Below, in pieces: positions 11,301-18,299 of a stretch of 23,021 nt of DNA. The notes under the pieces were generated by a model. The model was not told where the DNA came from and made no database searches. It was given only the letters and a program-made list of their open reading frames with translations. Origin of the DNA: Asterionellopsis glacialis (lineage: Eukaryota; Bacillariophyta; Plagiogrammaphyceae; Rhaphoneidales; Asterionellopsidaceae); assembly GCA_014885115.2 (NCBI GenBank), contig WKLE02000290.1, positions 6,302 to 29,322 of the forward strand, read 5' to 3'. The position numbers and the translations under genes are program-made. Each line of letters begins with the position of its first letter. The stretch's first letter is position 1.

Positions 11301-11692
11301 TCTGACGATGGCTTAGAGTTTTCTTGGTGAAGCTCTTCTTCCTGTGTTTCTTGTTGTTGTTGAATTTTCTGGGAGTTTTCAGTTTCTTGTGTTTGTTGCG
11401 GTTCATCGCTGTTCTTATTTACTTTGTTTTGTGTATCTTGTGGGAGTTTTTGAGAAGACGATGGCGATGATAGAACTGAGGCACTCGGGCGTGCAGAACT
11501 TCCACGTTTTCGTTTTCGTCCCGATGTACGGGGTAAGGGTGGATCTTCTGGTAAACGTTCCACAAGTAGCATATCCAAGGTATTCTGGGCTTCCTTAATA
11601 GCCAAAGGAAATCGATCAAGTGCATCGATCATCTGCATTTTTAATTCTGCCTCTTCACGAAAATGCTTCATATTGACTTCCTCTTTTTTTGC
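5378..11692 (-). CDS. Large chromatin reader protein, 3' exon (bromodomain, PHD, Tudor-like, AT-hooks)
   Basis: The frame encodes 2,097 residues from the Met at 11671, plus seven upstream in-frame codons (11692-11672) after a splice acceptor. I read it as exon 2 of the gene whose exon 1 is 11935-13059. Residue numbers below count from the Met at 11671. A module near 279-297 (FVPQVGDVVLYYPAGHQQF) and another near 992-1010 (WVPQCGDVIFYNRTFHEKF) resemble the cryptic Tudor region of BRWD/PHIP proteins. About 447-530 is lysine-rich and NLS-like. A bromodomain-like region lies at about 804-895. The PHD finger (1730-1772) shows CYVC, CCESC, H and CEKC zinc ligands. A Tudor-like domain (1850-1902) contains YYRVRYEDGDEED. 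Three GRPRK AT-hooks lie at about 1945-2011. Likely a nuclear histone- and DNA-binding regulator; the specific complex is unknown. Confidence 0.85.
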   Translation of the reverse strand, partial: AKKEEVNMKHFREEAELKMQMIDALDRFPLAIKEAQNTLDMLLVERLPEDPPLPRTSGRKRKRGSSARPSASVLSSPSSSQKLPQDTQNKVNKNSDEPQQTQETENSQKIQQQQETQEEELHQENSKPSSEDRHTDAPTTALEKATTTKSTSPDDDETPEITTKKNVPFQISFDARGKPLKIRVRAGMSLLTEAKAKALKESSDGVETSTQISEAGAKSVDEKSKDAAVATTDAAQSSQKTSGSSRSKKEFPIRNVGGWISPDFEKSIDRSWLERDAIPSVFDPKTFVPQVGDVVLYYPAGHQQFLEAHPDVMGNRSKNKTMLPLWVRAQKERSKLRADKKNKEKEQQQYQEERTNDTNGKADKKQEPQLPSESQSLPSDNGKTKHWWTDEWLSAIHGDLGRWPLVCRVEKTHAEFPQDPNRDQKVVIKEEGVVQITWKVPEENEDKTDSSGKESKTKNGTIKDKTKKTPKKKENTAKSNTNGKIKKKSKEKAKKSSVEKKTKKKAKEVSKPKRDSNNNKWRKELTKKPKKKKSRKPHLCLVVQLRPLTGLTPPDWQTNDDGDESSSSKSLSNPHLPPSFNIVTFPSKTGPFLLPFSWAYRISQSFSVGDAVQPRSEKKNSGTIAGFPTQKVCGSPLLSDRLDDLTTLFGDIFSEQKPLLSFLQKVFTQQQKFFLPDMYGVALVMMRCLQDNDRVGSLVTLAENKSELQQLQGGLLLEKRVRDIILNTLPIWKGISVKTEEGKFKNNAEYSCWDLVEPEKADITATMEEGPPSFLQAFSELQGMVRSVDGPVTSLEEALRAKIECTLDKYIEERPNCDPFYYPVRAKDHPTYFCAIPLGMWLGRIYKRLRVAPGSNQECYYRSIDALLSDLQDIGCNCALYNSPDSEIMKDALAVLPGLKAEVWRVASSHQREMETRRRVDEERRKLVLLQCSANKKDGEENINGNKKKRKEMDDSPFFGPFREPLNRNWITAIEADRSWALLNSESKEEKSSYIPESFEWVPQCGDVIFYNRTFHEKFIKSHYQSLRIDQCKLPDLANDTSPFGVNPDKEWKRGNVVWVRAAFPGLGSIAEGEGNLCFDIATPLLSVGIHLEAACSSNPVHEIFWRPCSIESRKERALVAIPSTRTRGCSKKSTEAMQSPLLACPCCAVDLRTSFLMPSWFRCQNEIIGSNDTSASLEIPLGIEPSLALSIDRCFNMLKRRCLCEIPSDYVDPKFCLENVKQGVYPVSSGKSKLPSYEAFFECGAENVTEGIIPRTRGRQSTRESSVKLLAESCFLPSWTSDDVQSDSDDGGSSKIVKHELFSPNPKLCLEMIQLRLQKGFYRSTAALVHDIQEAYVSSMILAFMIARKTNQKGKSAISLKKLARSYLLENDKMEKEKSSNLSRLTSPPKGKTKKGNNKIITKATKKKTKIKLKPEERAYKAVMSEVRKLYATALACVLDTRVFEKVFGLSRKPKLPQNVSDAPKDLSEEEKEMRFINEKIAVILKSLGRDPCNDRLRAPNSAQLLPQITIKVRCNGRVVKPLKNSSEAAFQTDQIINTAVAASDLDADCLTKLSITEYDSNLPLSRVLFGRQNKMNPCGRCVALRRNLPYCRIVKNHANPDFDWIDFFQGAPKFRGTTGVDEMILRLHPESQLKLLVNPVILAPVNSDVSKNSTNSEPVPESTATPSPPTVSNMTEESISGETRPSPADILALAKSALLMARSRLEAATAEFQKPIRMSDEFIQSYFRVDEDGHYYFCYVCGLIGDVICCESCPNVAHPTCANLSAVPEGDWFCEKCTAKKESVENEGEGSDDEYSATCQLIGDSEAEHGTGKTLEEILEDLRSTREKPSQKEESCVKAAQVSSDNDPKSNIEIGSLLVKEFGKLGKFKGTVIQLPAEEGHYYRVRYEDGDEEDMSVGELQPLIHLDQDSVANELQESKTMKDAPKKKIKESRAKPSKSTAKNQSSTKLAPKRGRGRPRKIKFDDASEHEQSVKPNSSTKKPLGRPRKIKSDDASEHGQSVKPNSSTKKPRGRPRKRLIEDISHTRNASNTEEASQNQKSTAKRSRINGSHIKKPISQHKNTSTQTRKVKVQKSRERGPEMIQSPSRYGRNRKQTNRLVDHM
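5641..5825 (-). repeat. 84-bp tandem repeat encoding AT-hook units
   Basis: Equivalent bases recur at 5641, 5725 and 5809, an exact 84-bp period (28 codons). Each unit encodes an acidic spacer (DDASEH), a QSVKPNSSTKK stretch and a GRPRK AT-hook. Two full units are nearly identical and a third hook begins the series. The frame-preserving period and high identity indicate recent in-frame duplication expanding the DNA-binding tail. Confidence 0.9.
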
Positions 11693-11934
11693 CTAAGAGA
11701 AGAAAAAANNNNNNNNNNNNNNNNNNNNNNTGCACGATTCGATTCGATGATTCGAAACGCTTAAAAAAAAAATATTGTACGAATGCGATTGGGTACAGAA
11801 AGTCGATTCGATTTTTCCCCCGTTCTTTCTTTCTTTGCGGTGTAGTTAGTTAGTTAGTACTTGTACACGACATCTGGCGAGATTCTTCAATTCTGTAGTT
11901 GATAACAACACCAACAATTCCAATCAAAACGTAC
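11693..11934 (-). other. Probable intron containing the assembly gap
   Basis: On the minus strand, the frame from 13059 reaches CAAAAG followed by GTACGT (donor at 11934). On the other side of the gap the sequence TTCTTCTCTTAG (acceptor ending 11693) precedes GCAAAAAAAGAGG. Both junctions are phase 0. Splicing would give 242 nt of intron including the 22 Ns and join the two open frames without a break. Read-through would instead stop 15 codons later, at 11887. Confidence 0.75.
11709..11730. other. Assembly gap, 22 Ns
   Basis: A run of 22 undetermined bases. It lies next to poly-A/T tracts (six A before it, a ten-A run shortly after), which may have caused the assembly break. The true length is not known from the sequence. 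Confidence 1.
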
Positions 11935-13059
11935 CTTTTGAGTTTGTTCATAATGTTGCTTGGCACTCATCATGACATATTTGCGCTTATCTAAATGATC
12001 CAACATTTCACGGATAGTACAACCAATGTGTTCTTTTTCACGGGCAATGTCTTTCATGAATCTTTCAATTTCTAGTCGATTACGTTCTTGTTTTTCAAAT
12101 TTGATTGCCTTTTTTTGCGCATGTTTGAATTCAGTTTCAGCTTTGCGTACTAATTGTTTACCAATTCGAATGTTTTCTTTCCGTTGGGTTCCTATACGTT
12201 TGAATTCACGATAAATTTGTAAATCCATACGTTTATTCAATGTACTTTGACTTGTCTTGCCTCCTGTACTACCACTGGAGGATGATTTGTTTTTTCCCTT
12301 GGAGGAAGAGAGTGGCAAAAGAGCATCTGGTCCCAATACAGCTCTCAAGGGTTGTTCTTTGTAGGATATGCTCTTTCGTGCTCTGGAGGATGATCGTCGT
12401 TGTTCAGGTGGTACAATGACATGACTGTTACTTTTCTTGTTTTTTGACCTGTTGTTGTCCTTTTTCTGTTGTTCCAGTAGGGGTCCTAAAAGTGTTGTCG
12501 ATTTGGAAGTGCCAGTGTCATTGGAAGAATTTTTCTTGGCCAATCCCAATCGTTCCAAATGTTCACGATTTCGTTTAATTCGTTCTAAACGCATCATTTC
12601 ATATTCGGATAAGACATGTCCATCTTCAGATACTACTGGTACTGCAGAAGAGGCAGGGTTGTTCTCTTTTGCTTGGTCTTTTTCATTCTCGTCGTCGTCG
12701 TCATCCTCATCCTCATCCTCATCGCTCGATTCATCTTCGTCTTCTTCTTCTGAAAAAGAACTCTCGTCTTCTTCTTCCTCTGAGCTACTATCATCATCAC
12801 TACTTCCATGATCATCATTGTTGTTGTTTTCAGACGGTTCATCGTCGTCCTCATCATTGTTGCTCTTCTTTTGACTTGCAACAATGGAATCATCACCATT
12901 ACCACCATCATGGTTGTCGTCGTCATCGTCATTAGATTTTTCTTCTTCCATTTTTTCTTGGTCCACCTCAATTACATCATCCTCTTCTTCATTACAACTT
13001 TTTTTCTCTTCTTGATCAAATTCATGACTGACATTATCGTCGTCACTGTCACTAGCCAT
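11935..13059 (-). CDS. Acidic, coiled-coil N-terminal exon of the chromatin protein
   Basis: The frame opens at an ATG at 13092. I prefer the second Met at 13059 (MASDSDDD), whose context ACCATGG is a good eukaryotic start. The first ~150 residues are dominated by aspartate, glutamate and serine runs encoded by TCG/TCA- and TCC/TCA-type microsatellites on the plus strand. Then come a basic serine-rich linker (RRSSSRARKSISYKEQPLRA) and a long charged helix (NKRMDLQIYREFKRIG to QHYEQTQK). The helix runs straight into the codons after the acceptor at 11692 (AKKEEV, then MKHFREEAELKMQM), so the predicted coiled coil continues over the splice junction. With exon 2 the protein would be about 2,479 residues. 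If the splice is wrong, this is a separate acidic protein of up to 401 residues ending at 11887. I recognise no named domain in it. Confidence 0.75.
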
Positions 13060-13092
13060 GGTCGCTTGGTACTGATATTGAGATTCAATCAC

Positions 13093-13797
13093 ACAAGTAC
13101 AGAATAAACGAAACTGTCTTGTGTTGTCTTTGTTGTCCCCACGCTTTATACTTTAAACTTCGTCTCTTCTCCATCACAAGAGCTTCCCTGGAAATAGACA
13201 AACACAACCAACGCTTCCCTGTAGTGCGGTTGCCTTGGACGAGCCAAACATTATTTTCAGTACATCTCTTGTAGCATTCTACGTCAAACCAAACATTCTA
13301 CAAGAACGAAATTCCCTTGTAAAAACACTTCCAAAGGTTCTCTATTTTCAAAAACAAAACATAAAGTAGATAAAAATTATTGGACAACATGCGGTTTCGA
13401 CTGGGAAAGATGGCGCACATCATTATTTTTAAATTGTCGTCCGCGTGCGCGCGATGTGTCCACTCAAGAAATGTGGAGTGACTTCGATACGAGATCACCC
13501 TTCAAAAGAAAAAAATATGAGGTAAACAAAAAAAATGAGCTTCGCTGTCTAGTCAGTCCAGATCGTGCACAAAATATATATCCAGTCGTGCACCTGGTTT
13601 ATAAAAGTTCTGTCAAGATGAGGTTAATGTTTCAGACCAAAAACAAATCTTCCGTTTCTAGAAAAAAAAGGGAAACTAAATTAAAAAGAAAAATCAATTC
13701 TTTCCTTTTTCTACATTCATTTTACAAGGTTCCCCTCTTTAGTCTTTAGAGAACACAGACAGTCAATGCGCATCATACTTGTCTAATTTTTTCTATT
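13093..13797. other. Intergenic, no gene seen
   Basis: Lies between the start of the chromatin gene and the 3' end of the channel gene. The only sizeable frame (plus strand, 13456-13749) starts with GTG, is lysine-rich from A-runs and looks like chance. It should contain the promoter of the chromatin gene. Confidence 0.5.
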
Positions 13798-14233
13798 TTA
13801 TTTACGTGCCTTTGTTGTTGCAAAAGCCGATGATTTTTTAGTTGGTGGTGGTGGATTCAAATACCCCTCAGCATCCAGATAACCTCCACGAGCTACTGCG
13901 GCGAAAAAGTTTTGTTTGGCAAACATGTATTCATTCCCATAGGGTTTGATTTTCAAATAACATGAAATTTCAATATGATTGGATTTATCATCCCAAGTTT
14001 TCCAATACACCGAAAAGGGATAGGAATCGACATTGTCGGTGATCAATCGTGGACAACTTTCTTTGACAGATTGTTTGATACTGGTTATTAATCGATCAAC
14101 ATCCTTGACATCCTTGAAACGAAACTTGACAGTTTGGACGACATGTGCAGTTTCCAATCGAGATAAATTTAACATATTTTGTTGTTCTGATAGATCAGAG
14201 TTGGAAAGCTTCAGTGCAATGCCATCTGTGCCT

Positions 14234-14273
<40 letters not shown>

Positions 14274-15518
14274 TAGTAAATGAATAGTCAGGAACGTTGT
14301 TAGATAAAGTAACATCCAGGAGAATAGGGCGAGATAAAGCAGACAATTCTAAAATTCAGAGAAAACTTACTAAGCATGCTGGTTTCAAGTAGGCCAACTT
14401 TCTTGACAATTCCTACTGTTCCATCTTCTAGTTTTATTGTGTCACCCGCATCAAATCGATCTTGCAAAACTAGCATTAATCCAGAAAAAATCTTTCGCAC
14501 AGGTTGTTGAGCTGCAAGACCAGCAAAAATACCTCCACTTCCCAACAGGGTCCGAAAGGAACTCATACTTAATCCTGCATCTTTGGCAATAGCATCAAGT
14601 GTTTCGCCTATAATGTATAACGATGGTTTTGCATGATGCGATGAGATGACAACATGAATGCCATAGTGAGGACATAAAGGCATGATATATACTTTTTCAT
14701 AACGAATATCAAAAGGAACACCACTTACCAAATACCAACAACATAGCAACAGTATTGATGAGAAAATTCAACGCCTGATTACAAATAAGCCCTTTGCCAG
14801 ATTCAACGGTTCCCAATCTTCTTTCCAATATGTATTGCTTCGTATTTCGCATGACACCTGATCCCCATATCGAATACAACACTATTGCAAATTCTCGCGA
14901 AATGTTGGTTCTGTTTGTTCGAAGGCCCAAGTTACGTAATATACCACGGAGCACATCAAATGCATACACAATCAAACCCAGCTTGCCAAATTCAGACGTC
15001 CAACTAGAAACTGCACTAGGAATTGTCCCTTTAAATTTTTTCTTTCTTAGTTTTTCAAAAATAAAACGCGTCAGTGGTTTCACTCCAAGTGCAACAATGG
15101 CAAGAAATGTGAATTCCCATGTGACAAAGACAGTGTTGGTCAATGCATTTCGAATCGTAGTCAAGACAGGAGCTGCCTTGAACATCCCATACCACTTATG
15201 TTTCAATTTACCAGCAATAATGGATTCTACTTCCTCAGCAACAATATTGCCTCCGTCCATTGCGGCAGACAAAGTGGTAGAAGACGACCCATGCCCAGAT
15301 GGACCCAACAGACGAGGGCTTCTGTAACAACATGTTTTCGTAGACACTAGTGTTTGCCCAAAGTTCTTCGTGGGTGACGCAAATGCATCAACGGAAGTCC
15401 CGAATGCGATCAAAGTGAATACAAAGATGACCGATGCCACGTACACGAACGAGCGCGTGGAAAAGAGTCCATATTGTGCTCGAAACATATTTTGCCGAAG
15501 GCGGTGATCGCCATGCAT
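13798..15518 (-). CDS. Plastid-targeted MscS-type mechanosensitive ion channel (MSL-like)
   Basis: Three exons: 15518-14729, 14607-14371 and 14231-13798. Introns of 121 and 139 bp have GTAAGT donors and TATAG/TTTAG acceptors, all in phase 1, giving 486 residues from the Met at 15518 (alternatives at 15650 and 15488). The hydrophobic core FVYVASVIFVFTLIAF leads to SVDAF-ASP (F at about 46), a near-perfect diatom plastid motif. Transmembrane helices lie at about 128-146, 178-196 and 248-264. The pore region follows at about 275-311 (GSGGIFAGLAAQQ), then the MscS beta domain (RFDAGDTIKLEDGTVGIVKK, GLLETSML-STDGIALKLSNSDLS across the second intron). The family releases ions and osmolytes when membranes are stretched; plant plastid members (MSL2/3) control plastid volume. 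A plastid-envelope osmotic valve is the inferred role. The C-terminus is short and proline-rich. Confidence 0.88.
14236..14271 (+). repeat. (AG)18 microsatellite inside intron 2 of the MscS gene
   Basis: About 18 uninterrupted AG units on the plus strand, thus (CT)n on the coding strand. It lies directly before the TTTAG acceptor that ends at 14232 and forms the polypyrimidine tract of this intron. Confidence 0.95.
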
Positions 15519-15650
15519 GGCAAATTTTTTCCTATTTTTTTCATTCATATCGCCGTGAGCACACAACATTACACCTATCATGGGATTGAATCTTGGAACC
15601 CTACCGGTCATGTCCTTCCGTAGTCTCCAGAGAGTCTGTATCTTTATCAC

Positions 15651-16219
15651 CTGAATGTCTATTTTACAGAATTTTTCGGAAGTATCTTATGGCTTGTGGT
15701 ATCTTTGAAGTTTCTCAGAGATGATTCGAATGAGTCGTTCAATGTCTCCTAAAAAATGGGGAGTGTAACTCAGAGAAAAGGCCGCAACTCTTCCGAGAGA
15801 AGACTGTGTAGACTTTTCTACACATCTGGGTTAGGAATGATATTTTTAAAACTCCCAAGAAGAAAAGAAAAGAAAATGAAATTGTGGTTATTACATTTTA
15901 TCTTATCAACACCAAATATTTGGCAACTAATGCATGTGTTGGATCCAGCGCAACCTGACTTAAAATTGTATCTGACATGCTACTTTGATCCTATGTATTG
16001 CTCTAGGATACGGGAAAAAAAGAACAAGATAGATACGGTTGAGACGTCGTTTTGAAAGTTCCTTCCCACCAACCTGAGTTATGTAGTGGTACACTCAATT
16101 TGAAATTCTCTTGCTTCGCGTGCGCTCGAGTCCCTGTACTGCACCATTAAAGCTGACAATAACCTGTTGTTCGAAACCTTGTCGAAACACTCCTAAGCCT
16201 ACACGTAGGGGGGAGGTAA
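15651..16219. other. Intergenic, no gene seen
   Basis: Between the upstream end of the channel gene and the 3' end of the ZIP transporter. A 99-codon plus-strand frame (15756-16055) has no recognisable domain and no splice partner that I could see. No tRNA was found, although GTTCGAAACC near 16170 looks like a B box. Confidence 0.5.
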
Positions 16220-17287
16220 TTACACAAACTTTGCAAGGAATGACATGATCATAAATCCAACAGTAAAGGAGCTAAGTTTGCGATATTCCAATTGTCTTTG
16301 TCTTGGGCCAAGAGTTACTCCATGATCATGGTGTGATGACGACATGGCTAATTCTTTCAATCCAATTTCAACTATTGAAATGTATAAAAATGTCCCAGCT
16401 ACCATAGCTTGGACAATTGCCACTGCAACCGAATCTTCATCTAATTCACTATCAATAGCCATCCCAAGAACGGCACCACTTGGTGTAGCGAACCCAAAGA
16501 TAACACCGAGGCCCACATAAATCTTGGTAGGCATGTTTGCACCAACCAAACTAGAACCAAGAGCGAACCCCTCAAAGCATTTATGTGCAAGAATTGCGAC
16601 AGCTGTACTAGTAATAGATTGAACATTGGTTTCAATACCAATAGCAACTCCAGCAAGTACCGAATGGACAGATATTGCCAACATGAGGAGTAAACTAGCA
16701 ACCATTGCACCATGATTTGGATGCTGTTGTTGACTACTCGAATGGGATAAACTCCTAGTAGGATTACGACTTTTCCTCGCCTGATTAACACTTTCCCGCT
16801 CTTCAACTAACGGACGATCTTCGTTTTCTGACGCATCTTCCAATCCATCTTCAACATCAGATGATCTGGTCACTGAGATGTCACAATCATCACCACTGCG
16901 TTCATTATCAGTATCGTTGTTATTATTATCACTTCCATATCTTCCCTCCTCTTCGCTTCCGTGTCCATGACTATGGATTAAATGTCCTAAACTTGGTTTT
17001 CCTTGAAGGTATAAATTTATATGAGTTTCTAAAATCAAAAATCCAATAAAGGTTGTACCCATTATGAATGGAGCCCAAGGAAATTCAAATCCGTGACTTT
17101 CGAATCCTTCACCACTATCTGCCAGTTGATGAACAAGTCCCGCCGATAATAACACTCCACTAGCCATCATATTCCCAAGTGAAACCAAATCTCTATCGTT
17201 GGCAAGACGCAAAGGCCCAAAGACAGATACAAGACCCGCAACAAGAACTGCTACAGCAAATATTACTTTGATTGCAATGAGTGCCAT
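16220..17287 (-). CDS. ZIP-family (SLC39-like) divalent metal transporter
   Basis: Intronless frame of 355 residues with eight predicted helices: about 3-25, 37-57, 71-93, 195-218, 227-250, 254-277, 288-310 and 338-354. Between helices 3 and 4 is a cytosolic-type loop (94-192) with HSHGHG and many acidic and serine residues, typical of metal-sensing ZIP loops. Helix 4 carries SVHSVLAGVAIGI (His208) and helix 5 carries AHKCFEGFALGSSL (His235, Glu239), the metal-binding signature of the family. Helix 6 has ATPSGAVLGM. ZIP proteins move Zn, Fe or Mn into the cytosol from outside or from organelles; the substrate cannot be told here. The start begins directly with helix 1 and no longer N-terminal signal is seen. 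The DNA on either side is noncoding, so the gene stands alone. Confidence 0.93.
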   Translation of the reverse strand: MALIAIKVIFAVAVLVAGLVSVFGPLRLANDRDLVSLGNMMASGVLLSAGLVHQLADSGEGFESHGFEFPWAPFIMGTTFIGFLILETHINLYLQGKPSLGHLIHSHGHGSEEEGRYGSDNNNNDTDNERSGDDCDISVTRSSDVEDGLEDASENEDRPLVEERESVNQARKSRNPTRSLSHSSSQQQHPNHGAMVASLLLMLAISVHSVLAGVAIGIETNVQSITSTAVAILAHKCFEGFALGSSLVGANMPTKIYVGLGVIFGFATPSGAVLGMAIDSELDEDSVAVAIVQAMVAGTFLYISIVEIGLKELAMSSSHHDHGVTLGPRQRQLEYRKLSSFTVGFMIMSFLAKFV

Positions 17288-18299
17288 ATTCTTTTATGAT
17301 ACGTACAGTAAGATGATTTTTTGAAGAAGAGAGACGAAGTAACACGAGATCTATAAATCTTGGAGAAAAAAATTGTCTAGAGCAATCAACACAGTTGTCA
17401 ATTGAACGAAAGTGAGAGGTTTCGGGCAATGATGGTTGTATTATTATTATATTGTTTTGTATTGCGATCCGAAGACAAATCATCAATAAGGGGGGGTCGA
17501 AGCATCGATACGATGATCCCGCAAGCGGACTATAATGACTATCAACTAAACTTTCTCAGTCTCCCAATTTCGCATTCAGATTTTTTAGTATCGATATTAT
17601 TAATTTTTAGTATCGAATGAATTGAATAAATACATATATAAGTATGTGTCATACATATTGGCTGTCTGTATCATTATTTAGTGGATCTAAAATTACATTA
17701 TTCAATTAATTATAAGGTAACGTACATATCGGTGAACATTGGACCTTTTTGTGAGAATGTGAAAATGTCTCTTGATGGGGACCGACCTGGTACAGTACCA
17801 GTTCCGTGCATGCATCAATTCATTTTTTGGTCTTCATTGCGTCTTCCCTGACCCTGGAGATAAAATCTTGCGAAATTACTAGACTATCTCTCAAGACTGT
17901 ATCTCCATCGAAAGATAGCTTCTTATGAACGAAAAGTTATAATCCAATTTTACCAAAAAAAACAGCGTAACAAAGCTCCAATGTGTATCATCATCCTGTT
18001 TTCTAAGTACTTTTGTTATTGTTCTAAAATGTGCTCCTAAAATCGTATTTCTTTCCTTACGATTAATTTGCGCCGTCATATTTAGTGCTATTGTTCTAAA
18101 TTGCGCTTCTAAACGGTGGTTTCGGTTGATTTGGCTAATGCTTACTTGTTCAAACTACTTTCTTCAATAATAGCATTCATTATTGCTTCCATGGCACTGC
18201 GATTGCAACGGTGGTGTGTTCTACTTCGATGATACTTAAGATGGTGTCTGTGCGTTGGCTTCTACTCTAGCAGTGCCCTCAAAATCTCAATTGTGATGT
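17288..18299. other. Intergenic, upstream of ZIP gene and downstream of the phosphodiesterase
   Basis: AT-rich and without a convincing gene. It holds a perfect 15-nt palindrome CTGGTAC-A-GTACCAG (17787-17801) and a degenerate 72-bp-spaced repeat: ATTGTTCTAAA followed by GCTCCTAAA or GCTTCTAAA at 18018 and 18090. Short frames at 17402-17620 and 17891-18079 look like chance. Confidence 0.5.
17787..17801. promoter_or_regulatory. Perfect palindrome, possible regulatory site
   Basis: CTGGTAC and GTACCAG are exact complements around a single central A. It lies about 500 bp upstream of the ZIP start. A symmetric site of this kind could bind a dimeric factor, but nothing else supports a function. 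Confidence 0.25.

Noticed and set aside
11887..11934. Read-through tail (VRFDWNCWCCYQLQN) as the true C-terminus of the acidic protein
   Set aside because: It starts exactly at a GTACGT donor and its composition differs sharply from the preceding helix; intron sequence is more likely.
12437..12935. Serine-rich and histidine-rich frames antisense to the acidic exon
   Set aside because: They are shadows of the GAT/GAA-type repeats encoding Asp/Glu on the minus strand.
13456..13749. 97-codon plus-strand frame
   Set aside because: Begins with GTG and is largely lysine from A-runs; no domain.
16165..16180. tRNA-like B box GTTCGAAACC
   Set aside because: No matching A box, acceptor stem or anticodon arm could be found around it.
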